A stretch of 37,098 nt of DNA from a virus. The DNA is taken from positions 1 through 37,098 of IMG/VR virus record IMGVR_UViG_3300017963_000154; one strand, 5' to 3'. The position numbers and the translations under genes were made by a program. Positions within the stretch are counted from its first letter, which is position 1, and each line of letters begins with the position of its first letter. The notes under the pieces were generated by a model, which did not search any database, was not told where the DNA came from, and saw only the letters and a program-made list of their open reading frames with translations. This document shows positions 20,240 through 27,130 of the stretch, piece by piece.

Positions 20240-22786
20240 TTAACAAATTAAAGCTACTTCTAAGTAAGTGACAGCGATAGCTGCTGTTCCGGCAATATCA
20301 ACAGTTTTTCCTACATCTCCCTGTACCTCTAAAGAAATACCTACAGTATCAGCCGCATCCATATCTATTAAAGCAGAACAGTCAAAACTGGCTGCATTGT
20401 CTGACATTCTTACATTTGAAGGATTTAATCTATCTCCTTTATAAGTGCGGTTAGAAGAAAATATTCGAATTTCCATTAATGTATGGTTTGCATTTAAATC
20501 CTGAAGTGTCACGCATGCATCTACCCAATATCGTCCTGTTACGGGAGCTGTGAAATAGCCAGTTCCTGTATTGTAATCATTATTTTGATCAAATCTTTCA
20601 CTATTAAAAAGCACTAAAACAGATGTTGCATCGCCTGTAACATTGCTTTGGGCACTGCTTCTTTCGACACATACCGCCGGTTGGAGTGGCATTGTTCTTT
20701 CTCCGGCAGCTGTCATCTTCCAGACATTTGTGCCAGCAGAAGGAGTTGCTCCTCCTTGGTTTATCTTTAAAGCATCTGCGTCATCGTCATCTACTCCCAT
20801 TACGAATTCATCCACATCATTTATCTGGAAAAGCACATAGCTATCTCCTGAAACTCCGGGATCTAAAGTTAAGGAAGCAGCATCATGTGCCGCACAAGAA
20901 ATATCATGTACTGTCAAATCCCCAGAAGAATCCCAGCAATACTGAGTAGAAGATAATATTTTTATGGTTCCTTCTGTAGGTGGAGTTGTTAAAGCATTTT
21001 TAGTTCTGGTTATTCTTATCCAATAATAATTTTGGCCATTAACAGTAGTCGCGACCCAGCCTACTAAATCAGAAGAGGAGAAAGAAATCAATCCATCTTG
21101 AACAAATCCTTGTGTATCATCTTGAGGAGAAAAAGTTGTCCACGCAGGGCCTACTATAGAATATTCGAAAACAGGTTTTATACTTACACTTGCAGCTATG
21201 ATTAAAGCAACTTCTATTTGATCAAAAACAGCATTGCTGCCTATATAAATTTCATCATTATCATTTACAAAAATTTGAACATTAGAAGCTCCGGAACCAA
21301 AAGCTGCGGTTACGTCGGTAAAAACTCCATCATACTTCCATGCGAAAGAAGGACCGGCAAATGCTCCTAATAATTGTCTAACAACTCCTAGCCCTGGATG
21401 AACTACTATCCCACAAACATTAGGGGCAGAAGCTCCTACTCTAGAAACATCTATCGCGTGGATAAATCCTCCTGTAGAAGTCCCTGTGTTTACAACTATA
21501 TCATGCCCTGTCTCAGTGTCACCAGCAACTAAACCAGTTTCATTAAAGTCATGATGTATTTCCCCATCGACAAATATTGCTTCATTATCTATAGGGCAAA
21601 GAAGTCTTACTTCGCATCCCCAGCCAAAAGCTCTTAGAGCAGTATGGCATAAATCTCCTGTATAAGTAGTGGGGAGAGTAATCATCACCGCTGCCATCTG
21701 GGGATCGTTAGTTAAATCCATCCCAGATAAATCTATATTTAATGCATTTACAAAAGCGCTCCCTGCGGTAGGATCTAAATCTGAGCCGTCTATATTTATT
21801 CCTTGCCAGGTAGAACCAGCTATCGCAGTATCAGGCGTTATATCAATTACATTTTGAGTGCCCGTTCCTTCTCCTCTTGCATTAAGATAATTTGTATTTA
21901 TAGTTCCTGAATTAAATGTTTTTCTATTCAAAGTTAAAGATGAATCATAATTGGCATTATCCAAAAATGTTATGGATCCAATTGTATAAGTTCCATTCCC
22001 ATCGATCGCAGGATCGTTAGAAGTATCTATTGTTAATTCGCTTAAGACAACTGTTGAAGAAGACAAATGATTAACGGCTTCTCCTGTTGATGGTATTAAA
22101 GTAGAATTGAATATTTCTCCACTCGCAGACCCTCTTATATTAACAGTATTCAATAAAAGACATCCTTGATCAAAATTAAATTGAACAGAACCATTTAAAT
22201 TAAGCGTGCATCTAATTTCTGAATTTACAGCAACAATTGCTCCTGAAGCTAGCAAGAATTGATAGGTAGTTCCGCTTCCGCCAAGTCTTGAATCTACAAT
22301 TCTGATATCCATTGTCCCTGAAGTATTATCCATAATTCCATTATCAGAACCTATAGATTCACAACGTTTCATAATTAAAGTTCCAGACCATTGAGGAGTT
22401 AAGAAAATGTGTCCATCCGTACAACTGAAAAGACAGTCTTCAAAATAAGCATCAGATAATGTTGGGCCTGCATTAGTAAATATATTGCTGCCAGTATGAG
22501 TAAAGTAGATAGATTTAATAGATATTTCATTAGAAACAGGAAGTTGATGGGTTCCTTCAATTGTTACAGCTGTTGGAGCATCAGATGTTTGGGCTCCTAT
22601 TAAATTAACTCCATCATAAAGAGTTAAGTTTTCAGTATATGTTCCCGGGCGTATATAAATTACGCCTCCTCCTGCTGCTTGAGCTATATTAATAGCTTCC
22701 TGGATCGTCTGGTAACAGGAGACATCATTAGTATCTACGATGTATTTTGATATCTCGTAGAGATTTGTTGAACTATGGGTAGTCAT
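20240..22786 (-). CDS. Largest adhesin with beta-helix and C1q-like head (848 aa)
   Basis: The beta-helix module starts almost at the N-terminus (SKYIVDTNDVSCYQTIQEAI, residues 13-32) with no attachment module, and runs to about 275. A long middle follows (NVIDITPDTAIAGSTWQGIN; a globular part near 420-620 with WATTVNGQNYYWIRITR). The end, from RTMPLQPA, is the C1q-like head shared with the 317-residue protein. Lacking the attachment module, it may dock onto another fibre. AGGAGG ribosome site. Confidence 0.8.
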   Translation of the reverse strand: MTTHSSTNLYEISKYIVDTNDVSCYQTIQEAINIAQAAGGGVIYIRPGTYTENLTLYDGVNLIGAQTSDAPTAVTIEGTHQLPVSNEISIKSIYFTHTGSNIFTNAGPTLSDAYFEDCLFSCTDGHIFLTPQWSGTLIMKRCESIGSDNGIMDNTSGTMDIRIVDSRLGGSGTTYQFLLASGAIVAVNSEIRCTLNLNGSVQFNFDQGCLLLNTVNIRGSASGEIFNSTLIPSTGEAVNHLSSSTVVLSELTIDTSNDPAIDGNGTYTIGSITFLDNANYDSSLTLNRKTFNSGTINTNYLNARGEGTGTQNVIDITPDTAIAGSTWQGINIDGSDLDPTAGSAFVNALNIDLSGMDLTNDPQMAAVMITLPTTYTGDLCHTALRAFGWGCEVRLLCPIDNEAIFVDGEIHHDFNETGLVAGDTETGHDIVVNTGTSTGGFIHAIDVSRVGASAPNVCGIVVHPGLGVVRQLLGAFAGPSFAWKYDGVFTDVTAAFGSGASNVQIFVNDNDEIYIGSNAVFDQIEVALIIAASVSIKPVFEYSIVGPAWTTFSPQDDTQGFVQDGLISFSSSDLVGWVATTVNGQNYYWIRITRTKNALTTPPTEGTIKILSSTQYCWDSSGDLTVHDISCAAHDAASLTLDPGVSGDSYVLFQINDVDEFVMGVDDDDADALKINQGGATPSAGTNVWKMTAAGERTMPLQPAVCVERSSAQSNVTGDATSVLVLFNSERFDQNNDYNTGTGYFTAPVTGRYWVDACVTLQDLNANHTLMEIRIFSSNRTYKGDRLNPSNVRMSDNAASFDCSALIDMDAADTVGISLEVQGDVGKTVDIAGTAAIAVTYLEVALIC

Positions 22787-22795
22787 TTATTCCTC

Positions 22796-23311
22796 CTAAT
22801 TAACCTTTAAAGTTCCGACAACTGATAAAACTGACCAAGTAGTATCTGCAACTCGGCAAACTATTTTTACACAATCATATTGATTCTTAGAGTCTATAGA
22901 TCCAGCTACGCCTAATGTTGTTGCTGCTGAACCGAATTGGATTTGTTGACCAGCATTCTGTGCAATAGTCCATCCGCCAGCGCCTTCGCCGCATATCTCT
23001 ATAATAGATCCTACTGCAGCAGTTGCAGGCAATGTCACTGTGGTTAAAGCTACGTTTGTAGGAATGTATCCAGTATTAATATCAGCAGCTTGCGTAGTCC
23101 CTGCTACTCTATACCATTTTACGCCTCCACCGACTACATCAAACGTAATTTGATAAGATCCCGGTGTTCCTGTAGTTGTAAGTCCTGTGCCGCCTATTAA
23201 ATCAATGTTAAAACTTGCCGGATGAGGATGGACAGCAGCCCCTATATCTCCGGTAAGTGATTCTATATCAGGCAGAAATGAATCGTCAGCATATCTTCCA
23301 GCTTGAGACAT
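22796..23311 (-). CDS. Small fibre protein with AQNAGQ cap (171 aa)
   Basis: The start is set at 23311 because of a perfect AAGGAGG site; the longer frame to 23389 overlaps the next gene. It opens MSQAGRYADDSFLPDIESLTG with the LTGD.G.AV module, then IDLIGGTGLTTTGTPGSYQITF, and ends with the cap (GGWTIAQNAGQQIQFGSAAT). It is a minimal version of the fibre architecture: joint plus tip without a beta-helix. Confidence 0.75.
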   Translation of the reverse strand: MSQAGRYADDSFLPDIESLTGDIGAAVHPHPASFNIDLIGGTGLTTTGTPGSYQITFDVVGGGVKWYRVAGTTQAADINTGYIPTNVALTTVTLPATAAVGSIIEICGEGAGGWTIAQNAGQQIQFGSAATTLGVAGSIDSKNQYDCVKIVCRVADTTWSVLSVVGTLKVN

Positions 23312-23322
23312 GTTTATCCTCC

Positions 23323-23655
23323 TTATGCATGAATAACTTCGATATATACAGAGCCTACTGTTGGAGCAACTCCTGTATGTTTTACCCAAATATAGCCTTG
23401 TTCAGCCAAGAAAAAGCCATCATCACGTACTTTATTTGTAGTAATATCAATTAATTTAAAAGAACGAGGAGGTAAGATGAAATGATTGTTTGTTCCGTCT
23501 ATTGAAAAATAAACATCAGCATCGGTTAGGTTGTTTAGGATTAATATTCTAGCTGGATCAGCTAAAACAGCTCCTACTGCACTATAATTTGCGCCAATAG
23601 CTCCAAAAGCTGCGCTTCTTATAGCATCGATTTTTACTCTATTTTTATATGCCAT
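23323..23655 (-). CDS. Small virion structural protein of the fibre cluster
   Basis: A 110-residue all-beta protein: MAYKNRVKIDAIRSAAFGAI, ADPARILILNNLTDADVYFSI, FILPPRSFKLIDITTNKV, GYIWVKHTG, VYIEVIHA. This pattern (NR.K.DA.RS...G.I...Y..VG..L..P.R...I.N.TD) recurs as a small structural protein beside tail fibre genes of short-tailed phages and may form a fibre collar or adaptor. Start at 23655 with AGGA upstream. Confidence 0.7.
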   Translation of the reverse strand: MAYKNRVKIDAIRSAAFGAIGANYSAVGAVLADPARILILNNLTDADVYFSIDGTNNHFILPPRSFKLIDITTNKVRDDGFFLAEQGYIWVKHTGVAPTVGSVYIEVIHA

Positions 23656-23673
23656 AAGTTATCCTGTTTTGTA

Positions 23674-23696
23674 GAGGCAATTTTGGCCTCGTTTTT
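23674..23696 (+). terminator. Small rightward terminator-like hairpin
   Basis: GAGGC/GCCTC (23674-23678 with 23686-23690) and T5 at 23692-23696 on the plus strand. It lies upstream of the rightward gene at 23780 and could block antisense transcription coming through the fibre genes. Confidence 0.35.
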
Positions 23697-23779
23697 AAAC
23701 TTATATTAAACTTTTTACTACTAATGTAAAGTAGATTTTATAACTTATCAAAATAAATATTTAAAAAAAGGAGAACATT

Positions 23780-24049
23780 ATGTCAGAAGAAATTAAACAG
23801 GAAAATCCACCGAAAAAAATGTTTGCAGAAGCTAGAGGAAAATATACATTGATTGATGGTCAAAAGGTATTTTCTTTCGAATTTTATAATCAGGCAACAT
23901 TAATGGAAAATTACGATGTCTTAACTTATATGAGAGATCGATTATGGGCAGCTATTGAAGAACAGAAAAAAAAAGAGAAGGAAACGATCCCGATGACAGA
24001 AGAAGAATTTCAAAATGCCGTAAAAGAAGGTGAAGTAGTCCAAGAATAA
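23780..24049 (+). CDS. Small charged rightward protein within the fibre region
   Basis: An 89-residue, charged protein: MFAEARGKYTLIDGQKVFSF at 14-33, then a helix ending in KKKEKETI and an acidic tail. AAAGGAG precedes the ATG. It is the only plus-strand gene between 14165 and 25723, so it must have its own promoter (the 84 bases upstream are very AT-rich; no clear boxes chosen). No family is recognised. Its orientation matches the early genes. Confidence 0.55.
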   Translation: MSEEIKQENPPKKMFAEARGKYTLIDGQKVFSFEFYNQATLMENYDVLTYMRDRLWAAIEEQKKKEKETIPMTEEEFQNAVKEGEVVQE

Positions 24050-24057
24050 ATAAAAAA

Positions 24058-24077
24058 GGAGCCTTTTTATAGGCTCC
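24058..24077 (-). terminator. Leftward terminator after the 504-residue fibre gene
   Basis: GGAGCC/GGCTCC (24058-24063 with 24072-24077) followed by T6 on the minus strand. It separates the first fibre gene from the remaining fibre genes, which therefore need read-through or another promoter. Confidence 0.65.
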
Positions 24078-24110
24078 CACATGTTTTACTAACCAAAGGA
24101 TGCAATTATG

Positions 24111-25625
24111 TTAAGGACTGATTGTAGTCCAGTATGGAATATATCTCACATTCGCATTTGCGTAAATCTTTAACCATCCAGATGAATTAGCAGGATTAGC
24201 AGTTTTCATTAATACTGTTCCAATTCCAGCGCCTAAAGCTTCATCATAAACATTTGTAAGACCAACAGTTGCGGCAATCCCTACTCCAGCATCTCCGTCA
24301 ATATCAACCTGTCTAGTTTGAGTATTCAATGTGACGTCCATTTGATTGAATCCAGCATCTCCAAGTGATGTAATAGCAGCAACAGGAGTTCCGGTAGAAT
24401 CTTCAATTTCTACTTGATTAGCTCCAGCAGCGTCTCCACATCTAAGTCCTAAATTCCTACCTAATGGAGACATAACATGCGCTGATGCAAAAACACCTTG
24501 GGCTGAAGTAGTTAAAGCTGGGTTAATATGATCATCAATACCAAACTCGACTCCGAGAAGTTGAAGTACGCCAGCTCCAACTCCATCTATGATTGGATTG
24601 TTAGACCCACTTATAGAAGTCATTTGGACGATTAAAGAATTTCCAGAACCATGAGATATTGCTTCTTTAACGTCATTTGTCATAACGCAATTTAATAAGA
24701 AGTTGCTAGCTGTATCAGCAGTAGTTAAAGTAGCATCTGTAAAAATACAGCTGTAGAATCTACCAAAACCTGTGCTAGAAACAGTAATGTCTTCAAGGAA
24801 ATAAGTATTGTAAAAGTCATGTATGAAAGTTAAACCAGTAAATACAGAAGGACATCTTATCCCTGAATTTTGAATAAAAGAAGAAGAAGAACAGGTCATG
24901 GTATTACCAGTTCCATCTCCTACTGTTGATTCAAAAATAAATATAGGAACTCCTCCAGTGTTAGTCATAACACCATTGTCAACGCTTGAATCATAACATT
25001 GACTTATAGTGAAAGTCGCAGGCGCTGTCCAATTGAGCAAATTAAAAATATATCCATTAGTTATTTCAACTACGCATCTTACTAAAGTAATACTAGAAGC
25101 TCCAGCAGCCGCAGAATTAAATATATCTGTAGCTGATTGAAAGTCTATTGCACAAAATGAAACATATCCAGTAAGTGGAGGAGTATGAACTCCAACGATA
25201 ATTACTTTTTGAGCTAATGGAGAAGCAGTAGCTCCAACCACATCAACAGCATCATATAGAGTTAAGCTTTCGGTATAGGTTCCAGGTCGTACATAGACAG
25301 TTCCGCCACCAGCAGCATTTGCGGCATCAATAGCTGTCTGTATTGTTGTATAATCAGCAGTACCATCCGGGTCTACTATAAATTTAGATATAGGGGCATT
25401 TCCTCCTGCTGATTGAGAGACTGGCTCCCAGTTAGCAGCTCCTGCAGCAATTGACGTCAATGTCCAAATATTATTAGTGGATTCATTAATCCAATCAGTT
25501 CCAATAGAATAGCCTATATCGGCTGCTAATGGATTTCTTTGAGCTACAACAGGCAAAGGTCCTAACTTTTGCAAAGGATTCCTTATCCCATATGCTCTTG
25601 ATTTTCTTTTTACATCTGAACTCAT
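24111..25625 (-). CDS. Tail fibre / adhesin with beta-helix (504 aa)
   Basis: It has a divergent N-terminal attachment module (1-92; RNPLAADIGYSIGTDWINEST replaces the NPPQLYF version) and then the beta-helix, starting SKFIVDPDGTADYTTIQTAI, to about 370. The C-terminal part is short (VEIEDSTGTPVAAITSLGDA ... WLKIYANANVRYIPY) and lacks both the cap and the C1q-like head. It is the first gene of the fibre region, with an AAGGAGGG site, divergent from the RHH regulator, and has its own terminator. Confidence 0.8.
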   Translation of the reverse strand: MSSDVKRKSRAYGIRNPLQKLGPLPVVAQRNPLAADIGYSIGTDWINESTNNIWTLTSIAAGAANWEPVSQSAGGNAPISKFIVDPDGTADYTTIQTAIDAANAAGGGTVYVRPGTYTESLTLYDAVDVVGATASPLAQKVIIVGVHTPPLTGYVSFCAIDFQSATDIFNSAAAGASSITLVRCVVEITNGYIFNLLNWTAPATFTISQCYDSSVDNGVMTNTGGVPIFIFESTVGDGTGNTMTCSSSSFIQNSGIRCPSVFTGLTFIHDFYNTYFLEDITVSSTGFGRFYSCIFTDATLTTADTASNFLLNCVMTNDVKEAISHGSGNSLIVQMTSISGSNNPIIDGVGAGVLQLLGVEFGIDDHINPALTTSAQGVFASAHVMSPLGRNLGLRCGDAAGANQVEIEDSTGTPVAAITSLGDAGFNQMDVTLNTQTRQVDIDGDAGVGIAATVGLTNVYDEALGAGIGTVLMKTANPANSSGWLKIYANANVRYIPYWTTISP

Positions 25626-25706
25626 TATCCCTCCTTATTAAAGAATTTTTGAGTACAGTGTCATCTTATTAAAATAATCTTTTATATTGTAGATAATTCT
25701 CATTTG

Positions 25707-25714
25707 GTGTACAC
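25707..25714. promoter_or_regulatory. Possible operator palindrome GTGTACAC
   Basis: A perfect 8-bp palindrome in the 98-bp divergent region, 10 bases before the start of a ribbon-helix-helix gene. Regulators of that fold usually bind such palindromes in their own promoter. No test beyond position. Confidence 0.3.
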
Positions 25715-25723
25715 ATATACATT

Positions 25724-25885
25724 ATGCCAATGAAGAATAGTAAGAGAATTATAATTGAAGTAGAGCCTGAATATCATGAAATCGTGAAAAATCAGGCAAA
25801 AAAGCTCAATATGACGATAAAAGCATATATTCTTTATTTGATAAATAATGAAATAACCAAAAGAGAGGAACTTAAAAAATGCTAA
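25724..25885 (+). CDS. Ribbon-helix-helix (CopG/Arc-like) regulator, 53 aa
   Basis: A 53-residue protein: KRIIIEVEPEYHEIVKNQAK gives the beta strand and first helix, LNMTIKAYILYLINNEI the second. This is the minimal RHH fold, which binds DNA as a dimer through the strand. It overlaps the next gene by 7 bp. There is no clear ribosome site before the ATG at 25724 (Met3 is an alternative), so translation may be leaderless or weak. It probably controls the divergent region between early genes and the fibre operon. Confidence 0.65.
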   Translation: MPMKNSKRIIIEVEPEYHEIVKNQAKKLNMTIKAYILYLINNEITKREELKKC

Positions 25886-26271
25886 AAAAAGAAAAATATA
25901 AGTTTAAGTCAGAGCGTGAAGAACAAATTTATAATCTAAGAAATAAAGGAATGACTTACACTGAAATTTCTAAAATTTTTCGAGTTACTCCTCCAGCAAT
26001 TCGTCAATCATTTTTACGAATAGAACGACAAATAAAAGACATTCAAGAAGCAGAAAAACCAAATTCGCTAGACCTTATTCAATGGGAATCCCAAGAAGTA
26101 AGAATAAAAAATGGTTTAAAAAATTTAGAGATTACTACCATTGATGAATTAATTTCTTTAACACCTTCAGATCTCTTAAAGGTTAGAAATTTAGGAAGAA
26201 TATGTATTTATGTAATACGTTCTACATTAAAAAGGCATGGATATAAATTAAAAGAAAATAAAGGAACTTAA
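25879..26271 (+). CDS. HTH protein fused to an RNA polymerase alpha-CTD-like domain
   Basis: A 130-residue protein of two parts. Residues about 12-50 are a sigma region 4/LuxR-like helix-turn-helix (EEQIYNLRNKGMTYTEISKI, then TPPAIRQSFLRI). Residues about 71-124 match the C-terminal domain of the bacterial alpha subunit: EVRIKNGLKNLEI, TTIDELISLTPSDLLKV, RNLGRICIYVIRSTLKRHGY. Against the E. coli 265 determinant, Arg265, Asn268 and Gly296 are kept (R75, N78, G106) while Lys298, Ser299 and Glu302 are changed. It likely acts on host RNA polymerase or on promoter DNA as a phage transcription factor. AGAGG site; followed 2 bp later by the next gene. Confidence 0.75.
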   Translation: MLKKEKYKFKSEREEQIYNLRNKGMTYTEISKIFRVTPPAIRQSFLRIERQIKDIQEAEKPNSLDLIQWESQEVRIKNGLKNLEITTIDELISLTPSDLLKVRNLGRICIYVIRSTLKRHGYKLKENKGT

Positions 26272-26273
26272 AG

Positions 26274-26468
26274 ATGACAATCTTAACTCAAAATTTGCTA
26301 AGTATACGCCAGTTTGCGTTGAAACATCCAAGCATCACTGAACAAACCCTTAGAAATTTAATTAGATTTCGTCAAATAGAAGGATGTATTGTTCATGTTT
26401 CTAATAAAATATTTTTAGATGAAGATAAGTTTTTTAAATTATTAGCTAATAGAGCGAGGTTAATATGA
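26274..26468 (+). CDS. Small HTH-like DNA-binding protein
   Basis: A 64-residue protein with a MerR/excisionase-type pattern: SIRQFALKHPSITEQTLRNL, then IRFRQIEGCIVHVSNKIFLD. The TLRNLI(R)xR...G...V...N..FLDE layout is that of short phage HTH proteins with a beta wing. It starts 2 bp after the alpha-CTD gene (AAGGAAC site) and overlaps the next gene (ATGA). It may be a regulator or a replication accessory. Confidence 0.6.
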   Translation: MTILTQNLLSIRQFALKHPSITEQTLRNLIRFRQIEGCIVHVSNKIFLDEDKFFKLLANRARLI

Positions 26469-26932
26469 AGATTTTTACTAAAGAAAGTTTAGAAGAATTA
26501 CAAGACAATGTTTTTTTCGACGAAATCTTATCGGAAAACTTAGATCCATCAGATATTATAATATTAGAATCTAATTATGGTCATTCGGCTTGGCTTTGCA
26601 AATGTCCTTTTTGTGAATGTCCTGACAAATCTTTTATAAGCGTTTATCCTTTTGGACACTACTTTTGTTTTGAATGTAAGGCCCATGGAGATGCAGTATC
26701 TTTTCTTATGTGTATTAAAAAATGGACTTTTGAAAAGTCAGCAGAATATTTAGCTAAAAAATTTAAGATTAAACTAGAAGAAGTAGATAAATCCCAGAAA
26801 TGTGACAAAAATGATCCTAAAGTTATTGAAAGAACTGCAAGGATGCATGATTTATTAAAAAGATTTCAAAATAACGAAGTTAATGATCTTACTAAAGAAA
26901 TTTGCGACATTTTGGAGGAAGATGATGAATGA
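26465..26932 (+). CDS. CHC2/primase-type zinc finger protein without TOPRIM
   Basis: A 155-residue protein whose zinc finger follows the DnaG N-terminal pattern: CPFC (47-50), a 17-residue beta hairpin with FISVYPFGHYF, CFEC (68-71), then KAHGDAVSFLM and a helix ...FEKSAEYLAKKF. DnaG primases use this domain to recognise the template start site. The TOPRIM catalytic domain is missing: the protein ends in about 50 charged residues and no other primase gene is present. It could guide or inhibit host primase. GAGG site; overlaps the upstream stop. Confidence 0.75.
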   Translation: MKIFTKESLEELQDNVFFDEILSENLDPSDIIILESNYGHSAWLCKCPFCECPDKSFISVYPFGHYFCFECKAHGDAVSFLMCIKKWTFEKSAEYLAKKFKIKLEEVDKSQKCDKNDPKVIERTARMHDLLKRFQNNEVNDLTKEICDILEEDDE

Positions 26933-26990
26933 TTCTGAAAAAGAAAGACATCCTTTTCGTAAAGAATTTGGGAGAAATAGCGGAGCTTAA
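26925..26990 (+). CDS. 21-residue micro-ORF
   Basis: MNDSEKERHPFRKEFGRNSGA starts within the last codons of the zinc finger gene, close behind GGAGGAAG, and ends 2 bp before the next start. Probably translated by coupling; function unknown. Confidence 0.35.
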   Translation: MNDSEKERHPFRKEFGRNSGA

Positions 26991-26992
26991 CT

Positions 26993-27130
26993 ATGTTTTT
27001 TTTAATTATTTTTGGGTGCCTTCTTTTAATTTATATCAGTCATAAAAACTATAAAGCCGAAATATCTGAAATTGAAGATTCGCCTTTTCCAGAGAAAGAA
27101 AAGAAATATTATTTTCCTGAAGATTTTTGA
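26993..27130 (+). CDS. Single-span membrane protein, 45 residues
   Basis: MFFLIIFGCLLLIYISHKNY gives one membrane helix, followed by a charged tail rich in Glu and Lys. A GGAGC site lies upstream. It converges with and overlaps the end of the ejection protein gene by 22 bp. Function unknown. Confidence 0.5.
   Translation: MFFLIIFGCLLLIYISHKNYKAEISEIEDSPFPEKEKKYYFPEDF

Noticed and set aside
20686-20949. 87-codon plus-strand frame in the large adhesin
   Set aside because: Antisense shadow rich in Leu, His and Ser with no ribosome site or domain.
23312-23389. Longer start for the 171-residue fibre protein
   Set aside because: The extension overlaps the neighbouring gene and reads Cys/Arg-rich; a perfect AAGGAGG precedes 23311.
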